Shown piece by piece: positions 17,398-28,927 of a DNA stretch of 64,000 bases. Origin of the DNA: Amycolatopsis sp. 2-15. Lineage in GTDB: Bacteria > Actinomycetota > Actinomycetes > Mycobacteriales > Pseudonocardiaceae. Made by a program: the position numbers and the translations under genes. The notes under the pieces were generated by a model. The model did no database searches and was not told where the DNA came from. It was given only the letters and a program-made list of their open reading frames with translations. The stretch lies in the NCBI RefSeq assembly GCF_030285625.1, contig NZ_CP127294.1, positions 8,712,001 through 8,776,000 on the forward strand. Reading direction: 5' to 3'. Every line of letters starts with the position of its first letter. The first letter of the stretch is position 1.

Positions 17398-18267
17398 GTG
17401 ACCGAACCGAATCGCCCGCATCGCTGGGATCTCGTGCGCCCGGACCAGCTCGGGAGTCTGCCCGCCGGGGCGCCCGTGCTGTGGTTCCTGGACGAGCTCA
17501 CGGCGTGTGCGGCGAAGGTGCTGGCGCGCAGCGAGGACGGCGATCTCTACTTCGTCGGGCGGTCTGCCGACAGCGTGTACGACCTGTTGAGCGGAGCGCT
17601 GACCGACCGGAGCCGGCTGCGGTTGCTGCCGTTGTCGCTGGGGATGGTCGACCACTCCCTGCTCGGACCGATGCGGCCCGGTGAAACGGCCCAGCTGCGC
17701 GCCAATCTCGCCGACGCCGGGCTCTCCCCCGCGGCGATCGCGGATGGTGGGCCACCGGTGGTGCTCACGGACCTCGTCTCGTCCGGGGGCACGTTCGGAT
17801 GCCTGGCCCGCATCCTTCGGCAGTGGGCGGACGACGACGGAGTCGCGTGGCCGGAGGTCCGGCGACGCCTGCGGTTCCTGGGCATCACGTTGCGCCGCGC
17901 GACGAGCCCCAAGACCTGGCGCTGGCACCAGCACGCGGACTGGACCGCCGGCCTGCCCGCCGGCGCCATCCATAACGTCTCCCTCGACGCGAACGTCTGG
18001 AGTTACTTCGGCAACTGGCAACCGAAGCTCACGCGCTCGTTCACACGCGTGCGCTGGGGCGCCGAGGACGCCCGCGCGCCGCAGCACGACGACAAGGCGC
18101 GCGAAGCCCTTGCCGAAGCGCTGGCGGTCGTCGCGGCGGGACGGACGGCCGAGGTGCGGGACCGGATGGTGCGCGAGATCGTGAAGGAACCGGCGATCGC
18201 GCAGCCGTGGCTGCGGGCCCTGGTGACCGAGCTCAAGCTGCCCCGAACCCGGCCACGAACGGCCTAA
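17398..18267 (+). CDS. Unknown protein with a phosphoribosyltransferase-like motif
   Basis: About 289 residues. I do not recognise the family. Residues around 55-70 ([16 protein letters not shown]) and about 125-140 ([15 protein letters not shown]) resemble the early strand and the PRPP-binding loop (hhhhDD..TGGT type) of type I phosphoribosyltransferases, with the first Asp kept and the second replaced. The C-terminal third is basic and Trp/Arg-rich ([19 protein letters not shown]). GTG 17398 is a reasonable start, but GTG 17434 is possible. A hairpin-forming GCAACCG / CGGTTGC pair lies upstream (17346-17376). Its stop overlaps the convergent whiA by four bases. Confidence 0.6.
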   Translation: MTEPNRPHRWDLVRPDQLGSLPAGAPVLWFLDELTACAAKVLARSEDGDLYFVGRSADSVYDLLSGALTDRSRLRLLPLSLGMVDHSLLGPMRPGETAQLRANLADAGLSPAAIADGGPPVVLTDLVSSGGTFGCLARILRQWADDDGVAWPEVRRRLRFLGITLRRATSPKTWRWHQHADWTAGLPAGAIHNVSLDANVWSYFGNWQPKLTRSFTRVRWGAEDARAPQHDDKAREALAEALAVVAAGRTAEVRDRMVREIVKEPAIAQPWLRALVTELKLPRTRPRTA

Positions 18268-19256
18268 GCCTCCTCGTCCTCCAGCATCTCCGGCGTCACC
18301 GCGGACTCCGTGTCCGGGATGTTCAGGTCCTTAGCCCGCTTGTCCGCCATCGCGAGCAAGCGCCGGATGCGGCCGGCGACCGCGTCCTTCGTCATCTGCG
18401 GGTCGGACAGCTGGCCGAGCTCCTCCAGCGACGCCTGGCGGTTGGACAGCCGCAGCTTGCCGGCCGCGAGGAGGTGGTCGGGGGCGGTGTCGCCGAGGAT
18501 GTCGAGGGCGCGTTCGACGCGGGCGGCCGCCGCGACGGCCGCGCGGGCCGAGCGGCGGAGGTTGGCGTCGTCGAAGTTGGCGAGGCGGTTGGCGGTGGCG
18601 CGGACCTCGCGGCGCATCCGCCGTTCCTCCCACTGCAGCACGCTCGCGTGGGCGCCGAGGCGCGTCAGCAGCGCGCCGATGGCGTCGCCGTCGCGCACCA
18701 CGACCCGGTCGGCGCCGCGGACCTCACGCGACTTCGCCTGGATGCCCATGCGCCGGGCCGCGCCGACAAGAGCCAGCGCCGCTTCCGGGCCCGGGCACGT
18801 GACCTCGAGCGACGACGAACGGCCGGGTTCCGTCAGCGAACCGTGGGCGAGGAACGCGCCGCGCCACGCGGCTTCCGCGTCGGCGACCCCGCCGGACACC
18901 ACGGCCGCGGGCAGGCCACGCACGGGTCGCCCACGTTGGTCGATCAGCCCGGTCTGACGGGCGAGGCCTTCGCCGTCCTTCACCACGCGCACGACGTACC
19001 GCGTGCCCTTGCGCAGGCCGCCGCTGGCGGTGATCACGTGCACGTCGGACTGGTGGCCGTAGAGCTCGTGGATCTCCTTGCGCAGCCGCCGGGCCACCGA
19101 GCCCGTGTCGAGCTCGGCCTCCACCACCACTCGGCCGGCCACGATGTGCAGCCCGCCGGCGAAGCGAAGCAGCGACGCGACCTCCGCCCGGCGTGGCCCG
19201 ATCTTCGTGATCTCGAGCCTGCTCAGTTCGTCCTTCACCGCGGCGGTCATCGCCAT
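18264..19256 (-). CDS. whiA: Sporulation/cell-division regulator WhiA
   Basis: The 330-residue protein starts [14 protein letters not shown], which is characteristic of WhiA. It has the LAGLIDADG-like fold ([22 protein letters not shown]) and a C-terminal helix-turn-helix ([28 protein letters not shown], written here as the block from about residue 275). In Streptomyces WhiA acts with WhiB to switch on sporulation septation; in other Gram-positives it affects division and segregation. ATG 19256 has AGGAGG eight bases upstream. It closes the conserved cluster uvrC-rapZ-yvcK-whiA, 36 bases after yvcK. Confidence 0.96.
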   Translation of the reverse strand: MAMTAAVKDELSRLEITKIGPRRAEVASLLRFAGGLHIVAGRVVVEAELDTGSVARRLRKEIHELYGHQSDVHVITASGGLRKGTRYVVRVVKDGEGLARQTGLIDQRGRPVRGLPAAVVSGGVADAEAAWRGAFLAHGSLTEPGRSSSLEVTCPGPEAALALVGAARRMGIQAKSREVRGADRVVVRDGDAIGALLTRLGAHASVLQWEERRMRREVRATANRLANFDDANLRRSARAAVAAAARVERALDILGDTAPDHLLAAGKLRLSNRQASLEELGQLSDPQMTKDAVAGRIRRLLAMADKRAKDLNIPDTESAVTPEMLEDEEA

Positions 19257-19292
19257 GTACTGCCCCTCCTGCCTTCCGCTGCGCGCCCGCCG

Positions 19293-20273
19293 TCAGCCAC
19301 GGTGCCCGCTGTGTCCCCCATCGAGGCCGAGAGCCTCTCGCATGCACCGGGCGAGCGCATCAGGATCATGCCGTCCCTCCACGACCGGGTCGGCCACCGC
19401 CCCCAGATGGGCGCGACCACCCAGCCGCTGCGCCGCCCGGCGCAGACTTGCCGGGTCCGGCACGGAATCGCGATCCGCGATCACGGCGTCGACCCGCAGC
19501 GCGGGGGCGTGCTCGAAGAGTACGTCCAGATGCCGCTCCGGCGAGAACCCGGCAGTTTCCCCCGGCTGGGGGACAAGGTTGAGGACCACCACCTTGGTGG
19601 CCTTCGTGCGCACGAGCGCGTCGTACAGATCCGGCACGAGCACGTGCGGCAGTACGCTGGTGAACCACGAGCCCGGCCCGAGGAACACCACGTCGGCGCC
19701 GAGCACGGCCTCGATCGCCTGCGGACAGCCCTGCGGCGGCCGCGCCTGGCGCCCGACCGGGTGCAGGCTGATGCGGTGCACCTGGCCCGGTGTGCTCGCC
19801 ACCGCGACCTGCCCGCGGATCCGGCGGACCGCGCCCGGGTCCTCGCTGTCGAGGCCGCTCACCTCGGCCTCGATCTCCAGCGGCTCCGGCGACATCGGCA
19901 GCACCCGTCCGGAAATCCCCGTCAGGCGGCTCGCTTCGTCGAGCGCGGCCACGGGATCGCCGAGCACCTCGAACAGGCCGGCCAGCAGCAGGTTGCCCAC
20001 CGCGTGGCCGGCCAGCGCGCCATCGCCGCCGAAGCGGTGCTGGAACACCTCGGCCCACAGCGTGCCGCCGTCTTCGGCCGCGAACGCCGCGAAGGCCTGG
20101 CGCAGGTCGCCCGGCGGCAGCAGGCCCAGCTCGCGCCGCAGCCGCCCGGACGAGCCCCCGTCGTCGGCGACGGTGACCACCGCCGTGACTTCCCGGGTGA
20201 CCCGCCGCAACGCGGTGAGCGTCGCGTGCAGGCCGTGTCCACCGCCGAGCGCGACCGCGCGCACGTCACTCAC
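19293..20273 (-). CDS. yvcK: Gluconeogenesis factor YvcK/CofD-like protein
   Basis: About 326 residues, starting with the Rossmann-like strand and glycine loop VRAVALGGGHGLHATL, then TVADDGGSSGRLR and the later FLGPGSWFTSVLPHVLV. These are the hallmarks of the YvcK branch of the CofD family, UDP-sugar-binding proteins needed for growth on gluconeogenic carbon and for cell-wall homeostasis in Bacillus and mycobacteria (CuvA). GTG 20273 is preferred to TTG 20279; both overlap the rapZ stop, by 8 and 14 bases, suggesting coupling. Confidence 0.93.
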   Translation of the reverse strand: MSDVRAVALGGGHGLHATLTALRRVTREVTAVVTVADDGGSSGRLRRELGLLPPGDLRQAFAAFAAEDGGTLWAEVFQHRFGGDGALAGHAVGNLLLAGLFEVLGDPVAALDEASRLTGISGRVLPMSPEPLEIEAEVSGLDSEDPGAVRRIRGQVAVASTPGQVHRISLHPVGRQARPPQGCPQAIEAVLGADVVFLGPGSWFTSVLPHVLVPDLYDALVRTKATKVVVLNLVPQPGETAGFSPERHLDVLFEHAPALRVDAVIADRDSVPDPASLRRAAQRLGGRAHLGAVADPVVEGRHDPDALARCMREALGLDGGHSGHRG

Positions 20274-21156
20274 GGCCAAGGTCGCGGTGCACCACCTTCA
20301 CGGCCATTCCGTCCTCCTTGGACAGTCGATGGGCGAGCTCTTCCGAGATCGCGACGCTGCGGTGCTTCCCGCCCGTGCAGCCGACGGCGAGCGTGAGGTA
20401 CCGCTTGCCCTCGCGCTTGTAGCCGGCGCCGATGAGGCGCAGCAGCTGGTGGTAGCGGTCGAGGAACTCCTCCGCGCCTTCCTGCGACAGCACGTAGTTG
20501 CGGACCTCGCCGTCGAGCCCGGTGTGCTCGCGCAGCTCCGGGATCCAGAACGGGTTCGGCAGGAACCGCACGTCCATCACCAGGTCGGAGTCCATCGGCA
20601 GACCGTACTTGTAGCCGAACGACAGCACGGTCACGCGCGTCTGCGTGCTCGCCTCGGAGCCGAAGGCGTCCTCTATTTTCGCCCGCAGGTCGTGCACCGA
20701 CAGCGCCGACGTGTCGAGCACCAGGTCGGCTTCCTCGCGCAGCGGCGCGAGCAGCTTGCGCTCGGCGGTGATGCCGTCGGCGAGCCGGCCGTCGCCCTGC
20801 ATCGGGTGGCCGCGGCGGACGGCTTCGAAGCGGCGCACGAGCACCGCGTCGGTGGCCTCCAGGAACAGCACGCGCGGCTTGTACCCGCGCGCGTCGAGGT
20901 CCTTGATCACCGAGGCCAGGTCGTCGGTGAACGCGCGCGAACGCACGTCCATCACCACGGCCACCTTGGTGATCGCGCCGCGCGCCTGCGCGCCGAGCTC
21001 GACCATGGTGGCGATGAGCTCCGGCGGCAGGTTGTCCACGACGAACCAGCCCAGGTCCTCCAGGCACTTCGCCGCCGTGGAGCGGCCCGCTCCCGAGAGG
21101 CCGCTGACGACGGCGACCTCCATTCCGGTTCCCCGGTTGTCCTCTTGCGCACTCAC
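20266..21156 (-). CDS. rapZ: RNase adapter protein RapZ (YvcJ family P-loop NTPase)
   Basis: About 296 residues. The N-terminal P-loop is SGLSGAGRSTAAKCLED, followed by FVVDNLPPELI. The C-terminal RNA/metabolite-binding domain has SFGYKYGLPMDSDLVMDVRFLPNP in two parts and GCTGGKHRSV. In E. coli RapZ links glucosamine-6-phosphate sensing to sRNA decay; in Gram-positives YvcJ is a nucleotide-binding protein of less certain role. GTG 21156 is chosen because GGAAGGAA lies five bases upstream. GTG 21177, which overlaps the uvrC stop as GTGA, would add seven residues. Confidence 0.94.
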   Translation of the reverse strand: MSAQEDNRGTGMEVAVVSGLSGAGRSTAAKCLEDLGWFVVDNLPPELIATMVELGAQARGAITKVAVVMDVRSRAFTDDLASVIKDLDARGYKPRVLFLEATDAVLVRRFEAVRRGHPMQGDGRLADGITAERKLLAPLREEADLVLDTSALSVHDLRAKIEDAFGSEASTQTRVTVLSFGYKYGLPMDSDLVMDVRFLPNPFWIPELREHTGLDGEVRNYVLSQEGAEEFLDRYHQLLRLIGAGYKREGKRYLTLAVGCTGGKHRSVAISEELAHRLSKEDGMAVKVVHRDLGRE

Positions 21157-21173
21157 GATGGTTCCTTCCCCGA

Positions 21174-23201
21174 TCACGACCCCTTGTCCCCTCCCGAGCC
21201 GGCACCGGTCTCCCCGGCCAGTGCCGCCACCACGGCTTCCGCGGTGCGCCTGCCGAAGCCGGGCACCGCCTCGATCTCCTCGACCCTGGCTTGCTTGAGC
21301 TTCTTCACCGAGCCGAAGTGCTTGATCAGCGCGGTGCGCCGAGCCTGCCCCAGCCCGGGCACACTGTCCAATTCGGACGCCGACAGCCGCTTGGACCGCT
21401 TCTCGCGGTGGTAGCGGATGGCGAAGCGGTGAGCCTCGTCGCGCAGGCGCTGCAACAGGTACAGCGCTTCGGACGTGCGCGGCAGGATCACCGGGTCGGG
21501 GTCGGCGGGCAGCCAGACCTCCTCCAGCCGCTTCGCGAGCCCCACCACCGCGATGTCGGTGATCCCCAGCTCCGCCAGCACGTCGGCCGCCGCCGTGGCC
21601 TGCGGGCCCGCGCCGTCGACCACGAGCAGGTTGGGCGGGTAGGCGAACTTGCGCGGCCGGCCCGTGTCCGGGTCGATGCCCGGGCGGGCGGGTTCGATCG
21701 CCTCACCGTCAACGAGACTGCCGGCGTTGTCGTCGGTGCTCTCGCCGTCCGATTCGGGTGCGCTCGCCTCGGCGGTTTCCTTGAGGTAGCGGTGGAACCG
21801 GCGCCGCACGACCTCCGCGATCGACGCGACATCGCCCTCTTCCGCGGCCTCGCGCAACGCGAACCGGCGGTACTCGGACTTGCGCGCGAGACCGTCTTCG
21901 AAGACCACGAGCGACGCGACCACGTCACTGCCCTGGATGTGGCTGATGTCGATGCACTCGATGCGCAGCGGCGCGCTGTCGAGCATGAGGAAGTCCTGCA
22001 GCTCCTGCAGCGCCGCCGACCGCGCCGTGAGGTCGCCGGCACGGCGCAGCTTGTGCTGGGTGAACGCTTCGCCCGCGTTGCGCTCCACGGTTTCGGCGAG
22101 CGCCTTCTTGTCTCCGCGCTGGGCCACGCGCACGCGCACCCGCGAGCCGCGCAGACCCGAAAGCCACTCGCTGAGCGCTTCGGCGTCGGCCGGCAGCTCG
22201 GGCACGATCACCTCGCGCGGCACGACCGGGCCGGCGTCGAGGCCGTCGCGCTGGGCCCGCTCCGACTCCTCGCCGTAGAACTGCGTGATGAACTGGTCGA
22301 CGAGGTCCGGCACGGCCATTTCCTCGGCCTTGTCGATGACCCAGCCGCGCTGCCCGCGCACGCGTCCGCCGCGCACGTGGAAGACCTGCACGGCCGCTTC
22401 CAGATCGTCGTGGGCGAAGGCGACGACGTCGGCGTCGGTGCCGTCGCCGAACACCACCGCCTGCTTCTCCATCGCGCGGCGCAGAGCGCCGAGGTCGTCA
22501 CGCAGCCGCGCCGCGCGTTCGAACTCGAGCTCGTCGGACGCGGCGGCCATCTCCTGTTCGAGGCGGCGGATCATCGCGTCGGTGCGGCCCGCGAGAAAGT
22601 CGCAGAAGTCCTCGACGATCCCGCGGTGCTCGTCGGCGCTGACCCGCCCGACGCACGGCGCCGAGCACTTGTCGATGTAGCCGAGCAGGCAGGGCCGGCC
22701 GATCTGGCCGTGGCGGCGGAACACACCGGCCGAGCACGTGCGCGCCGGGAAGACACGCAACAGCAGGTCGAGCGTCTCGCGGATGGCCCACGCGTGGGAG
22801 TACGGCCCGAAGTAGCGCACGCCCTTCTTGCGCGCCCCGCGGTAGACGTGCAGGCGCGGGAACTCCTCGTTCAACGTCACTGCGAGCACCGGGTAGCTCT
22901 TGTCGTCGCGGTAGCGGACGTTGAACCGCGGGTCGAACTCCTTGATCCAGTTGTACTCGAGCTGCAGCGCCTCGACCTCGGTGGTGACCACGGTCCACTC
23001 GACACTCGCGGCCGTGGTGACCATCTGGCGCGTGCGCGGGTGCAGGCCCATGAGGTCGGCGAAGTAGGAGTTCAGCCTGCTGCGCAGGCTCTTGGCCTTG
23101 CCGACGTAGATGACCCGCTTGGCGGCGTCGCGGAACTTGTACACGCCAGGGGCGTCCGGGATGCTCCCCGGCGAGGGACGGTAGGTGGTCGGGTCAGCCA
23201 C
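21174..23201 (-). CDS. uvrC: Excinuclease ABC subunit UvrC
   Basis: The 675-residue protein makes both incisions in nucleotide excision repair with UvrAB. Its domains are in order: GIY-YIG nuclease at the start ([20 protein letters not shown]), a Cys cluster ([13 protein letters not shown]), the UVR motif near residue 210, an RNase H-like domain ([34 protein letters not shown]) and tandem helix-hairpin-helices at the end ([20 protein letters not shown]). A short acidic insert near 500 ([13 protein letters not shown]) is lineage-specific. GTG 23201 has TAGTCT six bases upstream (23208-23213), a leaderless promoter. It heads the uvrC-rapZ-yvcK-whiA cluster. Confidence 0.97.
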   Translation of the reverse strand: MADPTTYRPSPGSIPDAPGVYKFRDAAKRVIYVGKAKSLRSRLNSYFADLMGLHPRTRQMVTTAASVEWTVVTTEVEALQLEYNWIKEFDPRFNVRYRDDKSYPVLAVTLNEEFPRLHVYRGARKKGVRYFGPYSHAWAIRETLDLLLRVFPARTCSAGVFRRHGQIGRPCLLGYIDKCSAPCVGRVSADEHRGIVEDFCDFLAGRTDAMIRRLEQEMAAASDELEFERAARLRDDLGALRRAMEKQAVVFGDGTDADVVAFAHDDLEAAVQVFHVRGGRVRGQRGWVIDKAEEMAVPDLVDQFITQFYGEESERAQRDGLDAGPVVPREVIVPELPADAEALSEWLSGLRGSRVRVRVAQRGDKKALAETVERNAGEAFTQHKLRRAGDLTARSAALQELQDFLMLDSAPLRIECIDISHIQGSDVVASLVVFEDGLARKSEYRRFALREAAEEGDVASIAEVVRRRFHRYLKETAEASAPESDGESTDDNAGSLVDGEAIEPARPGIDPDTGRPRKFAYPPNLLVVDGAGPQATAAADVLAELGITDIAVVGLAKRLEEVWLPADPDPVILPRTSEALYLLQRLRDEAHRFAIRYHREKRSKRLSASELDSVPGLGQARRTALIKHFGSVKKLKQARVEEIEAVPGFGRRTAEAVVAALAGETGAGSGGDKGS

Positions 23202-23207
23202 ACGTCA

Positions 23208-23213
23208 AGACTA
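23208..23213 (-). promoter_or_regulatory. -10 element for uvrC
   Basis: TAGTCT on the minus strand lies six bases before the GTG of uvrC with no ribosome site, as in leaderless genes. The rest of the interval to 23409 holds no gene; the plus-strand end carries the protease promoter. Confidence 0.45.
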
Positions 23214-23409
23214 TGGCGCCGGTCTGACAGTTCTGCGGGGCCCCGGTGTGCGGTGCCCGCCTGGGGCCTGGTGCGTGCCCCGAACCCGACGGAAGTCGGG
23301 TGATTCGGACGCGAGCGACCTTCGTCGGTTCCCGGCCGGGTGACGCGCTGATTACGGTCCGTCCCAGCCGAGACCCGGCTCTTCCGGTCCCCACCGAAAG
23401 GATCCTCAC

Positions 23410-24153
23410 TTGAGAAGCACCCGTTTCGCCGGCACGGCCACGGCGACAGTGGCCTTAGTGGCCTTACTGGCCTCAGCGGCCGCGCTGACCCTGGCCGGCG
23501 GCACCGCCGCCACCGCGCAGACGAACATCGTGGGCGGTGGCACCGCGCCCGCCGTCAGCTGGGGCGCCCAGGTCTACGTCAACACGCCGGGCCGCGACTT
23601 CCAGGGCTTCAACTGCTCCGGCACGGTCGTCGCGTCGCGCTGGGTGATGACGGCCGTGCACTGTCTCGACGAAGACGGCAGCGGCATGTACGTGCGCGTG
23701 GGCACCAACACGCTCTTCGGCGGCACCAAGATCGCCGTCGACCGTGAGGAGCAGTCGCCTAACGGCGACATCGCCCTCCTGCACCTCGCCCAGGCCACCT
23801 CGGCGGCACCGATCACCCTCGGCAGCGCCGACCCGGCCACCGGCAGCACCAACCAGCTCTACGGCTGGGGCCGCACGACCCCGACCGGCCCGCCGGCGTC
23901 GGCCTTGAAGGTCACGAACGTGCAGGTCACGGGCCGCTCCACCGACGCGTTCGGCGGCCGCGCGATCCAGAGCGTCGGGATCAACGGCGCCGCGTGGAAG
24001 GGCGACTCGGGCGGCCCCGAGGTCGCCGGCGGCGTGCAGGTCGGCGTCGCGTCGACTGTGCAGAACCAGAGCGGCACGAACACCCGCGGCACCAACAACT
24101 ACGCGAGCGTCGCCACCAGCCGCTCGTGGATCCGCAGCACCGCGGGCGTCTGA
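23410..24153 (+). CDS. Secreted trypsin-like serine protease (S1 family)
   Basis: The 247-residue precursor has an N-terminal signal peptide (RFAGTATATVALVALLASAA, cleavage near ATAQT) followed almost directly by NIVGGG, the mature trypsin N-terminus. The propeptide is therefore very short or absent. The catalytic triad is present: His in MTAVHC, Asp in NGDIALL and Ser in GDSGGP. The enzyme should be exported by Sec and hydrolyse proteins outside the cell. The TTG start at 23410 is preceded by GAAAGGAT at proper spacing. Confidence 0.93.
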   Translation: MRSTRFAGTATATVALVALLASAAALTLAGGTAATAQTNIVGGGTAPAVSWGAQVYVNTPGRDFQGFNCSGTVVASRWVMTAVHCLDEDGSGMYVRVGTNTLFGGTKIAVDREEQSPNGDIALLHLAQATSAAPITLGSADPATGSTNQLYGWGRTTPTGPPASALKVTNVQVTGRSTDAFGGRAIQSVGINGAAWKGDSGGPEVAGGVQVGVASTVQNQSGTNTRGTNNYASVATSRSWIRSTAGV

Positions 24154-24200
24154 TCCGAGAACCGGGGGTGCGTGGCCGGGTGCCCCGGGCCACGCACCCC

Positions 24201-24206
24201 TATCCT
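24201..24206 (+). promoter_or_regulatory. -10 element for the exonuclease III gene
   Basis: TATCCT lies seven bases before GTG 24214 without a ribosome site, indicating a leaderless transcript and fixing the start choice. Confidence 0.5.
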
Positions 24207-24213
24207 GGCGGTC

Positions 24214-24990
24214 GTGAGGATCGCGACGTGGAACGTCAACTCGATCGTGCCGCGGCTGCCGCGCGTGCTCGACTGGCTCGAGCACGCGGCACCCGACGTG
24301 CTGTGCGTGCAGGAGCTGAAGAACACCACCGAAGCGTTCCCGGCGGAGGAGGTGAAGGCGCTCGGCTATGACGTCGCCGCCTACGGACTCGGCCGGTGGA
24401 ACGGGGTCGCGATCGTCTCGCGCGTCGGCCTTGACGACGTGGTCCGCGGCCTCGCGGGCGAACCACAGTTCGACGGCGCTTCGGAAGCGCGCGCCGTCGG
24501 CGCCACCTGTGGCGGCGTGCGCGTGTGGTCGGTGTACGTGCCCAACGGCCGGGAGCCCGACAACCCGCACTACGCGTACAAACTCGAATGGCTCGAAGCC
24601 TTGCGCACGACCCTCGCGGCCGAGCTGTCGGAGACACCGTTCGCCGTGCTCGGCGACTTCAACGTCGCCCCTACCGACGCCGACGTGTGGGACCGGTCGC
24701 TGTTCGACGGCTCCACGCACGTCACCGAACCCGAACGCGCGGCGCTGGCCCGCCTGCGTGACCTCGGGCTGGCGGACGTGTTCCCGCGCCCGCTGAAGTA
24801 CGACCACCCGTTCACGTACTGGGACTACCGCGCCGGGAACTTCCCCAACAACCGCGGCATGCGTATCGACCTCGTGTACGGCAACGAGCCGTTCGCCACG
24901 GCCGTGCGCGATTCCTATGTGGACCGTGAGGCCCGTAAGGGCAAGGGCCCTTCGGACCACGCCCCGATCGTCGTCGACCTGGAACTCTGA
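24214..24990 (+). CDS. xth: Exodeoxyribonuclease III / AP endonuclease family
   Basis: The 258-residue endonuclease/exonuclease/phosphatase-fold protein starts MRIATWNVNSI. It shows all metal and catalytic motifs: CVQELK, SVYVPNG, LGDFNVAPTD and PSDHAPI. It should cleave the DNA backbone at abasic sites and degrade 3' ends in base-excision repair. The GTG start is supported by a leaderless promoter. A perfect 16-bp terminator follows at 25004. Confidence 0.93.
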   Translation: MRIATWNVNSIVPRLPRVLDWLEHAAPDVLCVQELKNTTEAFPAEEVKALGYDVAAYGLGRWNGVAIVSRVGLDDVVRGLAGEPQFDGASEARAVGATCGGVRVWSVYVPNGREPDNPHYAYKLEWLEALRTTLAAELSETPFAVLGDFNVAPTDADVWDRSLFDGSTHVTEPERAALARLRDLGLADVFPRPLKYDHPFTYWDYRAGNFPNNRGMRIDLVYGNEPFATAVRDSYVDREARKGKGPSDHAPIVVDLEL

Positions 24991-25003
24991 CGCACCACCG
25001 AGA

Positions 25004-25038
25004 AAAGCCGCCCGGACGACGATCGTCCGGGCGGCTTT
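25004..25038. terminator. Bidirectional terminator, perfect 16-bp stem
   Basis: AAAGCCGCCCGGACGA (25004-25019) and TCGTCCGGGCGGCTTT (25023-25038) pair completely around a three-base loop, with A/T runs at both ends. It serves the exonuclease gene on the plus strand and the riboflavin operon on the minus strand. Confidence 0.9.
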
Positions 25039-25050
25039 CTCACTCGATGA

Positions 25051-27342
<2,292 letters not shown>

Positions 27343-27372
27343 GGCTGCTCCTTCGTACCGTCCGACCGAACG

Positions 27373-27978
27373 TCACACATTGTGCGCGCTCGCGGCCAGA
27401 TGTGGGGTCGCCAGCTTCTCGACGTACTTCGCGACCACGTCCACTTCGAGGTTCACGAGGTCACCGGCTTCGCGGCGCCCCAGCGTCGTGGCCTCGAGCG
27501 TGGTCGGGATCAGCGCCACGGAGAACTGCTCGTCGGTGATCGACGCCACGGTCAGCGACACGCCGTCGACGGCGATCGAGCCCTTCTCGACGACGTACTT
27601 CGCCAGGCCCGTGGGCAGGGCGAACGTGGTCACACCCGTGTCGTCGCGGGACAGGAAGACCCCCGTGCCGTCGACGTGGCCCTGCATGATGTGCCCGCCG
27701 AGCCGGCCGCCCGCGGGGGTGGCGCGCTCGAGGTTCACGGCGTCGCCCACGGCGACCTTGGCGAGGCTGGAGCGCGCGAGTGTCTCGTTCACCACATCGA
27801 CGGTGAACCCGCCATCCGAGACGGCCACGACCGTCAGGCACACGCCGCTGACGGCGATCGAATCGCCGTGGTTCGCGTCGGACGTGACCAGGGGGCCACG
27901 CACCGTGAGCCGCGCCATGTTCGTGCCCTGCTCGACCGCGGTGACCTCGCCGATCTCCTCGACAATCCCGGTGAACAC
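27373..27978 (-). CDS. ribE: Riboflavin synthase, alpha subunit
   Basis: The 201-residue protein is built of two lumazine-binding repeats. It begins with the invariant MFTGIVEEIG (GTG start at 27978, GAGGAGG upstream), with SGVCLTVV in repeat 1 and DGVSLTV in repeat 2. It dismutates two lumazines to riboflavin. The longer in-frame start at 28029 would add 17 residues not found in the family. It lies 92 bases after rpe. Confidence 0.96.
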   Translation of the reverse strand: MFTGIVEEIGEVTAVEQGTNMARLTVRGPLVTSDANHGDSIAVSGVCLTVVAVSDGGFTVDVVNETLARSSLAKVAVGDAVNLERATPAGGRLGGHIMQGHVDGTGVFLSRDDTGVTTFALPTGLAKYVVEKGSIAVDGVSLTVASITDEQFSVALIPTTLEATTLGRREAGDLVNLEVDVVAKYVEKLATPHLAASAHNV

Positions 27979-28039
27979 TGCTGCTGCCTCCTCGCCGCCG
28001 TCACCGTCCGAACCCGGTGATCCCTCCATCCAACACCCG

Positions 28040-28069
28040 CCCGTACCCCGGTGCTTCCCGGGGCGCGGG
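28040..28069 (-). terminator. Hairpin between rpe and ribE
   Basis: CCCCGG (28046-28051) pairs with CCGGGG (28058-28063), extended by CCCG/CGGG outer arms. It abuts the rpe stop. It may attenuate read-through into ribE; I do not see an FMN-aptamer in this 92-base gap. Confidence 0.4.
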
Positions 28070-28070
28070 G

Positions 28071-28757
28071 TCAGTTCGCGCGGTGGCGCGCGGCCTGTTC
28101 ACGAAGGGCCGCGACCGCCCGGCCGGGGTCGTCCGCACCGTAGACGGCGGACCCGGCCACGAAGCAGTCGACGCCGGCTTCGGCGGCCTGCTCGATGGTC
28201 TCGGCGTTGATCCCGCCGTCGATCTCGACCACGAGCTTGAGGTGGCCGGTGTCGACGAGGCGGCGCGCGGTGCGCACCTTCTCCAGCACGTCGGGCATGA
28301 ACGACTGGCCGCCGAACCCGGGCTCGACGGACATCACGAGCAGCGTGTCGTAGTGCTTGAGGGCCTCGATGCAGGGCTCGAGCGGGGTGCCGGGCTTCAC
28401 CGAAAGGCCCGCCTTCGCTCCGGCGGCGCGCAGGTTCTTCGCGAGCTTCACCGGGTCGTTCGCGGCTTCCACGTGGACGGTGACGTTGTAGGCGCCGGCC
28501 TCGGCGTAGCCGATCGCCCAGCGGTCCGGGTCGTCGATCATCAGGTGGCAGTCGAGCGGCACGTCGGTGGACTTCAGCAGCGCCTCGACCACGGGCAGCC
28601 CGAGCGTCAGGTTGGGCACGAAGTGCGCGTCCATCACGTCCACGTGGACCCAGTCCGCGCGGGTCTCCCCCGGGTGCGCGATCGCCGCGATCTCCTCGCC
28701 GAGCCGGGCGAAGTCCGCGGACAGGATGCTGGGTGCGATGAGGGGTCGATCGGCCAC
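28071..28757 (-). CDS. rpe: Ribulose-phosphate 3-epimerase
   Basis: The 228-residue TIM barrel of the pentose-phosphate pathway interconverts ribulose 5-phosphate and xylulose 5-phosphate. Motifs are [10 protein letters not shown] at the start, [11 protein letters not shown] (metal His/Asp), [21 protein letters not shown] and EIDGGIN. The GTG start has TAGACT six bases upstream (28764-28769), a leaderless promoter. Its ribulose 5-phosphate substrate is also a riboflavin precursor, which fits its place ahead of ribE-ribAB-ribH. Confidence 0.96.
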   Translation of the reverse strand: MADRPLIAPSILSADFARLGEEIAAIAHPGETRADWVHVDVMDAHFVPNLTLGLPVVEALLKSTDVPLDCHLMIDDPDRWAIGYAEAGAYNVTVHVEAANDPVKLAKNLRAAGAKAGLSVKPGTPLEPCIEALKHYDTLLVMSVEPGFGGQSFMPDVLEKVRTARRLVDTGHLKLVVEIDGGINAETIEQAAEAGVDCFVAGSAVYGADDPGRAVAALREQAARHRAN

Positions 28758-28763
28758 GCCCCG

Positions 28764-28769
28764 AGTCTA
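28764..28769 (-). promoter_or_regulatory. -10 element for rpe
   Basis: TAGACT on the minus strand is six bases from the rpe GTG, without a ribosome site. Confidence 0.45.
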
Positions 28770-28836
28770 GGTCGGCCCGGTTAACCGTCGTGAACCGGCT
28801 GCGGCGGCTCGCTGTTCTCCTTTCGGACATTCACTG

Positions 28837-28850
28837 ATCATCCGGATGAT
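28837..28850. promoter_or_regulatory. 14-bp palindrome upstream of the alkaline phosphatase gene
   Basis: ATCATCCGGATGAT is a perfect palindrome 78 bases before the ATG, in an A/T-richer stretch. It is a candidate operator. A GGTTCACGACGGTTAACC run on the minus strand (about 28779-28796) loosely resembles tandem PHO-box repeats, but spacing and match are too poor for a call. Confidence 0.35.
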
Positions 28851-28927
28851 ACGTGCGGAACACATGCACAGGGACTAATGGCCCGAGCCGGAGTTTCCGG
28901 ATTAATCCCCATCCGAGGAGAAACTGC

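Noticed and set aside
27979..28070. FMN riboswitch upstream of ribE
   Set aside because: The 92-base gap is too short, and only a simple GC hairpin is visible; none of the conserved FMN-aptamer segments was found.
28779..28796. PHO box upstream of phoA
   Set aside because: Two GTT(C/A)A words are present but spacing and flanks do not fit the 11-bp direct-repeat rule well enough.
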